Assembly (NCBI GenBank): GCA_963832785.1
Contig: CAWHVF010000007.1
Coordinates: 310,001 to 374,000, forward strand
DNA: 64,000 bases
Origin: CAWBRT01 sp963832785
GTDB taxonomy: Bacteria > Acidobacteriota > Terriglobia > Terriglobales > Acidobacteriaceae
Direction of reading: 5' to 3'
Shown here piece after piece: positions 8,447 to 16,489 of this stretch (its first letter is position 1; each line of letters begins with the position of its first letter). The notes beneath the pieces were generated by a model. That model searched no databases. It was not told the DNA's origin and saw only the letters and a list, made by a program, of their open reading frames with translations. The translations under genes and the position numbers were made by a program.

Positions 8447-8857
8447 ATGAGCATTCTCTCTATCTGCAGTGACGAACCCGCCTCGGTTGGCTTGGGTGCT
8501 ACCGTGGCGCAGGCAATTGACGCCATGCTGAGCCATCGCGTGGGCGCCGCCACAGTTGTGGACGAGCATGGCGTGGTCGCCGGCATCTTTACCGAACGCG
8601 ACGTATTGAGCAAGGTGGCCCTCAGCGGGCGCGACCCCTGGAAGACCCCGGTGCGCGAGTTCATGAGTACCCCGGTGATCATGGCCGTGGAGAACATCTC
8701 CTACGCCGAGGCGCTCACCACCATGCTGGATAACCATTTGCGGCACATGCCGATCGTGGACGAAAATGGCCGCCTGCTGCGCATCCTTTCGATCCGCAAT
8801 GTGCTGGAGAAAAAGATCGACGCCCTGCTGCAGGAGATCGCCGAAGCCAAGCTGTAG
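8447..8857 (+). CDS. CBS-pair domain protein
   Basis: The 136-residue protein is made of two CBS modules: ~8-55 (TVAQAIDAMLSHRVGAATVV) with GIFTERDVL, and ~70-125 (MSTPVIMAVENISYAEALTT) with HMPIVDENGRLLRILSIRNVL. There is no other domain, so it is a stand-alone nucleotide sensor whose partner is unknown. A palindrome lies just upstream, and hslV follows on the same strand about 200 bases later with its own likely promoter. The ribosome site is weak (GGA about 8 bases before the ATG). Confidence 0.85.
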   Translation: MSILSICSDEPASVGLGATVAQAIDAMLSHRVGAATVVDEHGVVAGIFTERDVLSKVALSGRDPWKTPVREFMSTPVIMAVENISYAEALTTMLDNHLRHMPIVDENGRLLRILSIRNVLEKKIDALLQEIAEAKL

Positions 8858-8936
8858 CCCGCCATGAAAACGCCGGCTTTCAACCCGCCGGCCATGTTCG
8901 GGGAAGCCGGTCTCCGGCGCGGTTCCTGGCGGCTGT

Positions 8937-8942
8937 TATAAT
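8937..8942 (+). promoter_or_regulatory. likely -10 element upstream of hslV
   Basis: TATAAT at 8937-8942; no good -35 is seen at 17 bases. Transcription would begin near 8949, seven bases before an in-frame ATG at 8956 and about 110 before the preferred hslV start at 9058. Confidence 0.4.
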
Positions 8943-9057
8943 CCGAAGTGGACAGATGGCAAGAAAGAAAACAGAATCTGCTGCCCTGAGGAGTGTGCGC
9001 TTGGGGTTCCCGGCGGGTCCGGGTTCCGGTTACCGGGATCCCAGGTCTTCCCGGCTA

Positions 9058-9582
9058 ATGCATTCAACCACCGTGCTTTGCGTGCGCCGCTTCGACAAGG
9101 TGGTGATGGCCGGCGATGGCCAGGTGACCCTGGGAGAGAACGTCATCAAGCATGGCGCGCGCAAGATCCGGCGCCTCTACCAGGACAAAGTTCTGGCGGG
9201 ATTTGCCGGTTCCACCGCCGACGCTTTTTCCCTGTTCTCGCGTTTCGAGACCAAGCTGGAGCAGTATCACGGCAACCTGGGGCGGGCGGCGGTCGAGCTC
9301 TCCAAGGACTGGCGCACCGACAAGATGCTGCGGCAGTTGCAGGCGTTGCTGCTGGTGGCCGATCACGAGCAAACCTACCTGCTGAGCGGCCAGGGCGACG
9401 TGATCGAGCCCGACGAGGGCATCGCCGCCATCGGCAGTGGCGGGCCGTTTGCCACCTCGGCGGCGCAGGCGCTGATGAAGCATACGCAACTGAGCGCCCG
9501 CGAGATTTGCGAGGAGGCCATGCAGATCGCCGCCAGTACCTGCATCTTTACAAACGACCGCATCGTAATTGAAGAGCTTTAG
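9058..9582 (+). CDS. hslV: HslV (ClpQ) ATP-dependent protease, threonine peptidase subunit
   Basis: From 9058 the 174-residue product begins MHSTTVLCVRR; the first Thr of TTV is the expected N-terminal nucleophile after removal of MHS. Family motifs are AGDGQVTLG, GFAGSTADAF, AAIGSGGPFATSAAQAL and ICEEAMQIAASTCIFTN. It forms a double-hexamer peptidase capped by HslU in the cytoplasm. The frame is open from an earlier ATG at 8956, which sits right behind a TATAAT; starting there would add a 34-residue leader that must be removed, so 9058 is preferred from family length. hslU follows 100 bases later on the same strand. Confidence 0.9.
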   Translation: MHSTTVLCVRRFDKVVMAGDGQVTLGENVIKHGARKIRRLYQDKVLAGFAGSTADAFSLFSRFETKLEQYHGNLGRAAVELSKDWRTDKMLRQLQALLLVADHEQTYLLSGQGDVIEPDEGIAAIGSGGPFATSAAQALMKHTQLSAREICEEAMQIAASTCIFTNDRIVIEEL

Positions 9583-9682
9583 ATTCCGCGCCCCTGTCCG
9601 TAGACCCGGCCTCCCCCGGCTGGGCGGCGAGCCAGCGGCTCGCGCATTGCCGGCGTGGACGCCGGTTGATTGGAGTTGATTC

Positions 9683-11107
9683 GTGGCCATTTATCTTCCC
9701 TCCACCTTGGAAGAAGAACAGTTGGCGTTGGATGAACTGACGCCGCGTGAGATTGTGGCCGAGCTCGACAAGCACGTGGTCGGGCAGCACGAGGCCAAGC
9801 GCGCCGTGGCCATCGCCCTGCGCAACCGCATGCGCCGGCAGAAGCTGTCGCCGGAGATGGCGGAAGAGGTGATGCCCAAGAACATCATCATGATTGGGCC
9901 GACCGGGGTGGGCAAAACCGAAATCGCGCGCCGCCTGGCCAAGCTGGCCAACTCGCCCTTCCTCAAGGTAGAGGCCTCGAAGTTCACCGAGGTCGGCTAC
10001 GTCGGCCGCGACGTCGAGTCCATGATCCGCGACCTCATCGAGATCGCCATCGACATGGTGCGCGAAGAGAAGCTCGAAGACGTTTCCGACAAGGCGGAGA
10101 TCAATGCCGAGGAGCGGCTGCTGGACCTGCTGCTGCCCGCCATGCCTACGGTTGCGCCGCCGCCGCCCGGCGAGGAGCGTCCGATCGTTTTCGGCACCCT
10201 GCCGGCCCACGCCAGCGAATCCGGCTCGCGCACCCGCGAGAAACTGCGCCAGCAACTGCGCGAGGGCAAGCTGGACGAGCGTCTGGTGGAGCTGGACGTG
10301 CGCGAAAAAAGCATGCCCGCCTTCGAGATCATCTCCAACCAGGGGGTCGAGGAGATGGACGTAAACCTCAAGGACATGCTCCCCAACATCTTCGGGCAGC
10401 GCACCAAGAAGCGCAAAATGAAGGTCAGCGAGGCCTTCGAGTACCTGATCCAGGAAGAGGAGCAGCGACTGATCGACATGGACCAGGTGACGCGCACGGC
10501 GGTGGAGCGGGTGGAGAACTCTGGCATCATCTTTCTCGACGAAATCGACAAGATCGCCGGACGTGAAAGCGGCCACGGCGGCCCCGACGTCTCCCGCGAG
10601 GGCGTGCAGCGCGATATTCTGCCCATCGTGGAAGGCACTACGGTCAACACGCGCTACGGCATGGTGCGCACCGACCACATCCTGTTCATCGCCGCCGGAG
10701 CGTTCCACGTCTCCAAGCCGAGCGACCTCATTCCCGAATTGCAGGGCCGCTTCCCCATCCGCGTGGAGCTGAAGACGCTGACTGTCGAAGACTTCATCAA
10801 GATTCTGACCGAGCCCAAGTCGTCGCTGGTCAAGCAATACACGGCGCTGCTGGAGACCGAGGGAATCAAGCTGGAGTTCACGCGCGACTCGCTGGAGGAG
10901 ATCGCCAACTTCGCCGCCCGCGTCAACGAAGGTACGGAGAACATCGGCGCCCGCCGCCTGCACACCATCATGGAGCGCGTGCTGGACGAAATCAGCTTCG
11001 GCGCGCCGGACATGAAGGAGAAAGACTTCAAGATCGACGCCGAGTACGTGCGCAAGATGCTGGTTGACATCGTGAAGGACCAGGATCTGTCGCGCTACAT
11101 CTTGTAA
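9683..11107 (+). CDS. hslU: HslU (ClpY) AAA+ unfoldase of the HslVU protease
   Basis: The 474-residue AAA+ protein has Walker A GPTGVGKT (72-79), the phrase ASKFTEVGYVGRDVESMIRD, an inserted I domain (~110-240), Walker B IIFLDEIDKIAG, a GRFPIRVEL arginine-finger region, the sensor-2 phrase NIGARRLHT and the C-terminal tail LSRYIL that docks into HslV. GTG start at 9683, with GGAG about eight bases upstream. It unfolds substrates and feeds them to HslV, encoded just upstream. The I domain carries an acidic, Pro-rich stretch (PTVAPPPPGEERP), which is ordinary variation. Confidence 0.97.
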   Translation: MAIYLPSTLEEEQLALDELTPREIVAELDKHVVGQHEAKRAVAIALRNRMRRQKLSPEMAEEVMPKNIIMIGPTGVGKTEIARRLAKLANSPFLKVEASKFTEVGYVGRDVESMIRDLIEIAIDMVREEKLEDVSDKAEINAEERLLDLLLPAMPTVAPPPPGEERPIVFGTLPAHASESGSRTREKLRQQLREGKLDERLVELDVREKSMPAFEIISNQGVEEMDVNLKDMLPNIFGQRTKKRKMKVSEAFEYLIQEEEQRLIDMDQVTRTAVERVENSGIIFLDEIDKIAGRESGHGGPDVSREGVQRDILPIVEGTTVNTRYGMVRTDHILFIAAGAFHVSKPSDLIPELQGRFPIRVELKTLTVEDFIKILTEPKSSLVKQYTALLETEGIKLEFTRDSLEEIANFAARVNEGTENIGARRLHTIMERVLDEISFGAPDMKEKDFKIDAEYVRKMLVDIVKDQDLSRYIL

Positions 11108-11184
11108 CCGCTGGCAGGCTGAACAGGCTGCTGAGGCGCTTGCCGGATACCCACCCTGCTCGGATGTTGTAAAATGAACTCTGC

Positions 11185-11261
11185 GCGCCCTTAGCTCAGC
11201 TGGATAGAGCGACTGACTACGAATCAGTAGGTCGGGAGTTCGAATCTCTCAGGGCGCACCA
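11185..11261 (+). tRNA. tRNA-Arg (ACG)
   Basis: A 77-base cloverleaf with encoded CCA: acceptor GCGCCCT pairing with AGGGCGC, D arm TAGCTCAGCTGGATAGAGC, anticodon arm CTGAC-TACGAAT-CAG with loop CTACGAA (anticodon ACG), T arm GGGAGTTCGAATCTC. Its last part is the attachment site of the islands to the right, but the gene itself is whole. Confidence 0.96.
11217..11257 (+). repeat. attachment site copy 1 (attL, within tRNA-Arg)
   Basis: These 41 bases, from the anticodon to the end of the acceptor stem, are repeated exactly at 23945-23985 and with two changes at 47116-47156. Tyrosine integrases typically use the 3' half of a tRNA gene in this way. Confidence 0.92.
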
Positions 11262-11638
11262 TTCTTTTCAACAGCTTACAGTCCTGCCCACTTCTCACCC
11301 TTCAAGTTTGTGCCCTTTTTTGTGCCACAACATCTTGGGTTTCGTGTTTCGTGCCGCTAGCGCATTAGCCAACAAGCCTGAAGTCTCGGTTTCTCAATTC
11401 AGTACCGACCCCGTTTTGGTCATCTGTTGTGTTGCTTGAAACACAACACATTCATTCATCGATTTCGTCAAATCACGAGGGGCATAATGGAAACAATGGC
11501 CCTGTGGTCTTTCAACGGGTAGTCCTGCACCGTCAGCACCCACCGCTGAGTCGATTTTAGGAAAATTCCAAGGAGCCTTAAAAGTAATGGCTGCTCAAAG
11601 ACCGAAATGAGCGTTTTACATTTGAAAATTCATGAACT
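11262..11638. other. intergenic region inside the left end of the element
   Basis: About 375 bases next to attL without a recognisable gene. It has TGTTGTGTT (11425-11433) and AACACAACA (11440-11448), a 9-base inverted repeat with a 6-base loop, and AT-rich tracts. It may hold integrase arm sites; this is inference. Confidence 0.35.
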
Positions 11639-11884
11639 ATGCTGGCCGAGATGATGGATGAATTTACAGACGTTCGCATCAGGCGTATTTCGGAAGACAG
11701 CTACACAGTGAAGCTGGTTGACAGCGGAGATTTAAAAAATGATCTGGGGCAAATGTCGTCCACACAACTGGATGCCTATTTGCATGTCAGGCCATTGTTC
11801 GACTCCGACAACGCTATACGGAAAGTATCTTCCCTATCCATAGGCGGAGAGGTCACTCTGAAATTTAGACACATATTGGGCTGA
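11639..11884 (+). CDS. hypothetical protein (81 aa)
   Basis: Small frame starting ATG at 11639, with other possible ATGs at 11651 and 11654. The product (MLAEMMDEFTDVRIRRISED onward) is acidic, without membrane segments or a signal peptide, and matches no family I know. There is no good ribosome site. It is convergent with the zinc-ribbon gene that ends 25 bases downstream. It is kept because the length and composition suit a small element-borne gene, but it could be chance. Confidence 0.35.
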   Translation: MLAEMMDEFTDVRIRRISEDSYTVKLVDSGDLKNDLGQMSSTQLDAYLHVRPLFDSDNAIRKVSSLSIGGEVTLKFRHILG

Positions 11885-11908
11885 GCCTCAGAGAAGGCAA
11901 GAACACCT

Positions 11909-12352
11909 TCAACGACCTTGGATTGACGCCAAAGGCTTGCCAGTCGCCACCCCGCAGTTCGAGCAGAAGTTTTCAAAGCCAGTAAGCTTTGCCCCACAAT
12001 TCACGCAGAATCTTGGCTGCAGCGCGCCTGTTGAGGGCGGTTGATTCACGTGGGTGTTCTTGCTGTCGTTTCGAAGAGGGTGTTTGCGCCTCATTCTGAA
12101 ACGGCCAAATTGCCAAAGGGCGAACAGGATAATCCCGAATCGAAATCCAACCTGAATCAACACAGTTCCGGGATGATTTGACATCAGAGAGAGAACCGCA
12201 ACGAATGCGATAACTACAATTACCGTGATGAACATCAAACGGTAATGTTTCTCGCTGGGGGGTTCCCCACCCGCCTTGAGATAGCGTCGGTCACAAACGG
12301 CTCCAATAATGGCAAGAATCAACAAAAGGCCACTGGTGCCGTCACCGGTCAT
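11909..12352 (-). CDS. membrane protein with C-terminal zinc ribbon
   Basis: The start at 12352 is chosen because GGAGG lies six bases before it; the frame opens 27 bases earlier. The 147-residue product (MTGDGTSGLLLILAIIGAVC onward) has hydrophobic segments at ~7-22, ~40-58 and ~66-82, then a basic linker and a C-terminal zinc ribbon, FCVNCGAKL followed by FCSNCG. Such treble-clef ribbons on membrane proteins are common in unknown bacterial proteins. A second gene with the same two ingredients in the opposite order is at 23040-23645 in this element. Function unknown. Confidence 0.7.
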   Translation of the reverse strand: MTGDGTSGLLLILAIIGAVCDRRYLKAGGEPPSEKHYRLMFITVIVVIAFVAVLSLMSNHPGTVLIQVGFRFGIILFALWQFGRFRMRRKHPLRNDSKNTHVNQPPSTGALQPRFCVNCGAKLTGFENFCSNCGVATGKPLASIQGR

Positions 12353-12582
12353 GCCTACCCTCCAGTCTGAATTGCACAAATTCTACCGCTCGTGGGTGGT
12401 CTTGCAAGAAGAAAAAGTCCCTCTATCAGTTGGAGATTCAGGGCACAGGTTCTGGGTGCCGCCGATCTCGCTCTGGCACAAGTCTAGTGGTTCGGTATTT
12501 CGTTTCCTGCCAAAGTGGCGACAATGCCCACTTGTTTTTGAGGTTTGGCGTAGGAATTCACACTGAGGGGAGGAAGTTCCCC

Positions 12583-13717
12583 TCAGTGTGTTCTGTGGTT
12601 TTCTGGTGATTTTTGTTCATCCAGACCAGTCTTTTCTTCCATGCTGGCAATTGCTTCTTTCTTGGCTTCAATTCGGATGTGGCTGTAGCGCTGCATCATT
12701 TCTTTGGATACGTGCCCTGCCATTTCCCGAATTGTTTGTTCAGAGACGTTCGGGTTTTCTGCCAGCCTTGAAATGAAGGTGTGACGTAAATCGTGCCAGC
12801 GGTATTTCACGCCTGCCTTCTTGCACACTGTTTTCCAAGCTGATTTCCACTCCCCAATTGGCTTCGAACAATCGACAGCAAAAATGTTCTGCTTTCCTGG
12901 CTTATTCGGGCATGTAACCTTGTGTTTGGGGAATACATTATGATGAATCTGGCTGAGTGCCAAACCGTTCGAGCCAAACTGTAAGCACACTGCAAACACG
13001 TTGGGTGAATGGAACAAGGCGACCCTTACCCGCTTCGGTTTTAGATTTCGGGACAATCAAAAATCCTTCTTTTAATACCCCATCTACCCATGTGAGCTTT
13101 AGGTCACCATGCCTTAGTGCCCGAATTTCTGATGCCCGAAGTCCTGTATCAATGGAAACGACCAGCAAGGGGAAAATGAACGGAGATGAATTCTTCATGG
13201 CTGCATCGAGCAACTTCTTCTCATCAGCCTGGGAAACAGCCCTGCCCACTTCCCGTTGTTCACGTAAGGATTTCACATAATCCGAAAGTTGTCCCCACAG
13301 GCCGTACATCTTGAGGATTCCTCGAAGACAGCCGATTTCGTAGTTAATCGTGCGAGCAGACTTTCCAGCAGCCCTACGCTTGTTCTGGTAATTCGAGAAA
13401 TCTTTCTGGGTGATATCACACACCAGCCGATTGCTGAATTCCTTTGTTATAACCGCAACCCGCTGTTCGTATCCCACGATGCTTTTCGGAGCGAGCGTCT
13501 TCTTTGATTCCATCCATTCCTTGGCCGCAACCTTTATTAAAGGAAGGGTTTCCCGCTTCGGAATTTTGTTGAACGAAAGCTCCAATTCACGACGACGTTG
13601 ACGTTCGGCAGCAACGGCAACTGGCTTTGATTTTGTGCGAGCCGATTCCCGTATGATTTGGTTTCCAATTCTAAATTTGTAGTGCCAGAAATCCCCCCTC
13701 CTCTTGACCGACATCAC
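12583..13717 (-). pseudogene. tyrosine integrase, one-base frameshift
   Basis: Two overlapping frames make one integrase of about 377 residues. The first (13717 down to ~12940) has the core-binding domain and the first catalytic Arg in DTGLRASEIRALRHGD; it stops after GTQPDSS. The second carries YRWHDLRHTFISRL, MAGHVSKEMMQRYSH, giving the H, R, H and Tyr residues. Removing one base in the ATAATG stretch near 12939 joins them as PDSSYVFPKHK, which reads naturally. It would catalyse recombination at the tRNA-Arg site. The start ATG at 13717 overlaps the excisionase stop by four bases. Either the element is stranded or the base is a sequencing error. Confidence 0.85.
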
Positions 13718-13917
13718 CGCCTCCCATTCTTGAAGGCGGGAACGGTGCCCTCATCTACCAGCCTGTCGATTTCGGCTACGGGAATCCTTACGGCTCTGCC
13801 CAACTTCACATGAGCCAATCGACGGCGTCCGACCCAAACCCGAAGGGTGACTTCTGCCATTCCCAAGAGGGTGGCTGCCTGCTTTATGCTTACGAATCTC
13901 GATTGAACACCCTGCAT
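13714..13917 (-). CDS. excisionase-family helix-turn-helix protein
   Basis: The 67-residue protein (SIKQAATLLGMAEVTLRVWV, then GRRRLAHVKLGRAVRIPVAE) is a MerR-like winged helix of the excisionase/AlpA group (HTH_17), which bends att DNA or controls the integrase. It overlaps the integrase start by four bases (ATGA), so the two are co-translated. AAGGAG is 12 bases before the ATG, and a GACGCACC box lies 48 bases upstream. The C-terminal FKNGRR tail is basic. Confidence 0.85.
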   Translation of the reverse strand: MQGVQSRFVSIKQAATLLGMAEVTLRVWVGRRRLAHVKLGRAVRIPVAEIDRLVDEGTVPAFKNGRR

Positions 13918-13965
13918 TCGCTCTTAACTCCTTGGGTTCGGCTTCTTCGCTGAACTCCGTGGAGG

Positions 13966-13973
13966 GGTGCGTC
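13966..13973 (-). promoter_or_regulatory. GACGCACC box upstream of excisionase-integrase
   Basis: GACGCACC on the minus strand, 48 bases before the excisionase ATG, within TTTTGACGCACCCC. One of the set of boxes described for this element. Confidence 0.5.
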
Positions 13974-14048
13974 AAAAGGAAAACAGCATCTCTAACCCCT
14001 TTCGTTTTGACAAATCTGGGTTCGCCACCTCATTTGACAAACTTCACG

Positions 14049-14086
14049 TTTCCCAACGAGCGAATTCCTGTTCGCTTGTTGGGAAA
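14049..14086. promoter_or_regulatory. 16-base near-perfect inverted repeat in divergent control region
   Basis: TTTCCCAACGAGCGAA (14049-14064), six bases, TTCGCTTGTTGGGAAA (14071-14086): 15 of 16 positions pair. It lies in the 318-base stretch between the excisionase and ParB-methyltransferase starts. Two TTGACA hexamers precede it (14007 and 14034), without a clear -10. It could be an operator for an element repressor, a ParB-like site, or part of a replication origin. Confidence 0.55.
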
Positions 14087-14177
14087 TCACGGAAGTTACT
14101 GAAATGGTTCGGAAAAGGAGGCTTTCGCTTTATGCGTATGCGCCGGTGATGATGCCGGGAGATACTGGTTGCGGTTT

Positions 14178-14185
14178 GACGCACC
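14178..14185 (+). promoter_or_regulatory. GACGCACC box upstream of ParB-methyltransferase
   Basis: GACGCACC within GGTTTGACGCACCTACTT, 50 bases before the chosen ATG at 14236. The mirror-image partner for the leftward operon is at 13966. Confidence 0.5.
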
Positions 14186-14235
14186 TACTTCCGTGGAACG
14201 CAGAAAGTATGCGAACCACGGAAAGGAAACCGTTC

Positions 14236-15729
14236 ATGACTGAGGAAATTGCAGAAGTTCTGATTTCGGAAATCACCGGCATTGATTATGAGGATGCCAA
14301 ACTCAGTGATTTCGCCCCCATTATGGTTCACAGCATCGAGGAAAACGGGGTTCAAAAACCAATCGGATTAAAGAAGAAGGATAAGGGCTTTGTGTCGGGC
14401 CGCAAAAGGCTCACAATTTGCAAGCTGATGGGAAGGGAAACCATTCCCGCCCGCCTACTGGATTCCGAAGACCCCCTGAAACTGGAACTTTATGCCATCG
14501 ATGACAATCTTGTGGAACCGAAGCTAACGGTATGGGTTGAAGCCAAGCTTCTGGCCCGCAGGAAGGCTGTTTTCGAACAGCTTTACCCGAACACCAGAAA
14601 GGGCAAAGCTGGGGGGCTGGCAAGTGCAAAAGCAAAGATGGGGGAAGCCTCTGAAGCTTCTGAACAATTGTCTTTTGCAAAAACGGTTGCCCAGATGAAG
14701 GGGCTGCACAAACGCTCCATTGAAACACTGGTACAGATTGCCAATAAAATCGGCCCTGAACCTGAAGCACTCTTCCTTGGTACGAAATTCGAAAATAAGA
14801 AAAAAGATTTGCTGGAACTTTCGAAGCTGAAGCCTGAAATGCAGCTTAAGGTCATGCAACGCCTGATGGGCTGTGATGATAAGGCTGAAAACCCCATCAA
14901 GCATTTCATGAAGCCCACCAACGTAACTAAAGCCTATCTTCAGGTAAAACGGGAAGAGTACATCAAGAAAAGTGGTGCCATCCCGCTAGAAGGAAAGCAC
15001 TACCTCCTGATGGAAGGGGATTTCACCGAAGTTGCCAAGAACATCGCCCCCAACAGCATCGATGCCATCATCGTTGACCCGCCATATGACAAGGATAGCC
15101 TTAAAATCGTACACGCCATCTGTGAACTGGCATTGGTTGTGCTGAAGCCTAACGGCAATCTGTTGATGATGGTGGGGCAGTCTCATCTCCAAGAATTCTA
15201 CGTAATGATGTCGCAATACGAAGAAGCTGGGTTGAAATACCGTTGGCATTGTACGTTGGCATGGCCACGGGGGAAGGCCGCCACGGTTCGTGAACGCAAA
15301 ATAATCGCAAAAACTAAACCCGTTATATGGTACGTGAAGGGGGAAATCGAAGGCCCCAATGTAACCGACCTCGTAATCGGCAACGGAGGTGATAAACGGT
15401 TCCATGATTGGGGGCAAGCAGCAGAAGATTTCGAAGTATTCATTGAAAGGGCCACTAATGTTGGTGATGTAATCCTTGACCCCTGCATGGGTGGCTGTGC
15501 TACTGGTATTGCTGCATTACGCAAGAATCGGAAGTTCATTGGAATCGATAAAGAACCCTCCTGTGTAAAGCTGGCACGGGCACACATCTACGAAGACCTG
15601 CAAAGAGAACCCGAATTCTTCCGCCCGCCGGAAGCGGTTCCTGAAGGCCAGAACCCTCTTTCGCCACTGCCACTGATACACCCTCCATTACCCCCGAACA
15701 CGCTGGATAGTGTTCCTGAAGGTGCATAA
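14236..15729 (+). CDS. ParB-like domain fused to DNA methyltransferase
   Basis: The 497-residue protein has an N-terminal ParB/sulfiredoxin-like fold (~20-100; VHSIEENGVQKPI, then FVSGRKRLTICKLMGRETIP), a helical middle (~100-245) and a C-terminal N6-adenine/N4-cytosine methyltransferase: the catalytic IIVDPPYDKD (279-287) and the later SAM motif VILDPCMGGCATGIAAL with FIGIDKE. This order matches the phage and plasmid ParB-MTase group. It would modify element or host DNA; the recognition sequence cannot be read. ATG at 14236 is chosen for AAAGGAAA eight bases upstream; the frame opens at 14104. It ends in a Pro-rich tail and a hairpin follows. Confidence 0.88.
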   Translation: MTEEIAEVLISEITGIDYEDAKLSDFAPIMVHSIEENGVQKPIGLKKKDKGFVSGRKRLTICKLMGRETIPARLLDSEDPLKLELYAIDDNLVEPKLTVWVEAKLLARRKAVFEQLYPNTRKGKAGGLASAKAKMGEASEASEQLSFAKTVAQMKGLHKRSIETLVQIANKIGPEPEALFLGTKFENKKKDLLELSKLKPEMQLKVMQRLMGCDDKAENPIKHFMKPTNVTKAYLQVKREEYIKKSGAIPLEGKHYLLMEGDFTEVAKNIAPNSIDAIIVDPPYDKDSLKIVHAICELALVVLKPNGNLLMMVGQSHLQEFYVMMSQYEEAGLKYRWHCTLAWPRGKAATVRERKIIAKTKPVIWYVKGEIEGPNVTDLVIGNGGDKRFHDWGQAAEDFEVFIERATNVGDVILDPCMGGCATGIAALRKNRKFIGIDKEPSCVKLARAHIYEDLQREPEFFRPPEAVPEGQNPLSPLPLIHPPLPPNTLDSVPEGA

Positions 15730-15736
15730 CCCCAAA

Positions 15737-15762
15737 GGTGGGCTGGCGTAAACCAGCCCACC
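15737..15762 (+). terminator. GTGGGCTGG hairpin 1
   Basis: GGTGGGCTGG (15737-15746), loop CGTAAA, CCAGCCCACC (15753-15762): perfect 10-base stem eight bases past the ParB-MTase stop. It is followed by ACCCCTTTGAG, only a short T run. The stem sequence recurs after the next gene at 16354. Confidence 0.65.
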
Positions 15763-15789
15763 ACCCCTTTGAGAAATCGTTTTTCCTCT

Positions 15790-15810
15790 GACGCACCCTG
15801 CGTTAGGAAC
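15790..15810 (+). repeat. 21-base direct repeat with GACGCACC box, copy 1
   Basis: Begins GACGCACC and runs to TAGGAAC; repeated exactly at 15844-15864, 54 bases on. Both copies lie upstream of the gene at 15934. Confidence 0.85.
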
Positions 15811-15843
15811 GGTCATTCACTCTGGAGATGCTGCTTTCCAATC

Positions 15844-15864
15844 GACGCACCCTGCGTTAGGAAC
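15844..15864 (+). repeat. 21-base direct repeat with GACGCACC box, copy 2
   Basis: Exact copy of 15790-15810. The 20 bases before it (GGAGATGCTGCTTTCCAAT) are also found before the next gene at 16387. The ATG of the gene at 15934 is about 70 bases past this copy. Confidence 0.85.
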
Positions 15865-15933
15865 AGCACCTTCGACCCGAAGAAGCTAGTTCCTACATTC
15901 TTGCGCAACAACGCATTATCAAAGGATTAAGAA

Positions 15934-16344
15934 ATGGTTATCCATTTAGAAACAGATGCTGTGCTGGCTTTCTTAGACGCACAGCTTAAAACACGACAAT
16001 TTATCAGCGATACCTGCTTTTGTCACAACGAAGTATCTCAGGGTTTCGATATTGACAGCCTCCTCAGCACCTCTATCGAATCCAACACGGTCACCTTTTC
16101 CTGCGCAATCAGCGTGCCTGATTCAACACTTTCACGTCTTGAGTGCGTGCTGGATAAGGCCACGGTGCTCGATTTCATTCATTCAGAAATGAACGTAGGG
16201 TTAGTGACCTTTCCAACCGAAAGCACAGTACGCTTCTTTCTTGACACAACGCTCGACCTCACCTCCGCTGAACTCAAGTCGGTGACAGTTGACGACGACA
16301 CTGTGGTGTTCGACGTAACGGTTCGCCCCTCGGAAGCAGCGTAA
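15934..16344 (+). CDS. hypothetical protein, paralog A of a tandem pair
   Basis: The 136-residue product has no membrane segment or signal peptide and belongs to no family I recognise. It resembles the next gene's product along its length: VLAFLDAQ against VLAFINSE, GFDIDSLLSTSIESNTVTFSC against GFHAKSIESASVHDDSVTFVC, and LECVLDKATVLDFIHSEMN against LELVVPAESVLSLLNKQIA. The alternating strand pattern suggests a beta-rich fold of two repeats. AAAGGA lies eight bases before the ATG. Upstream carries two GACGCACC boxes and downstream a GTGGGCTGG hairpin, so it forms its own cassette. Confidence 0.7.
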   Translation: MVIHLETDAVLAFLDAQLKTRQFISDTCFCHNEVSQGFDIDSLLSTSIESNTVTFSCAISVPDSTLSRLECVLDKATVLDFIHSEMNVGLVTFPTESTVRFFLDTTLDLTSAELKSVTVDDDTVVFDVTVRPSEAA

Positions 16345-16353
16345 TTTCACAAA

Positions 16354-16379
16354 GTGGGCTGGCGTACCTTCCAGCCCAC
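16354..16379 (+). terminator. GTGGGCTGG hairpin 2
   Basis: GTGGGCTGG (16354-16362), loop CGTACCTT, CCAGCCCAC (16371-16379). Nine-base perfect stem 10 bases past the stop of the gene at 15934. It is nearly the same stem as at 15737, as expected if the whole cassette was duplicated. Confidence 0.65.
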
Positions 16380-16386
16380 CAGTTCC

Positions 16387-16413
16387 GGAGATGCTGCTTT
16401 CCAATTGACGCAC
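16387..16413 (+). promoter_or_regulatory. GACGCAC box with conserved upstream segment
   Basis: GGAGATGCTGCTTTCCAATT then GACGCAC at 16407-16413. It differs at one position from 15824-15850. The last base of the 8-mer box is A instead of C. It lies about 76 bases before the ATG at 16490. Confidence 0.55.
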
Positions 16414-16489
16414 ATAGAGGTGTGGGTGGTTATCGAACGCATATGCGCCACGGAAATCGTCCCAACCCACAGAACTAAGGAGCAACAAC

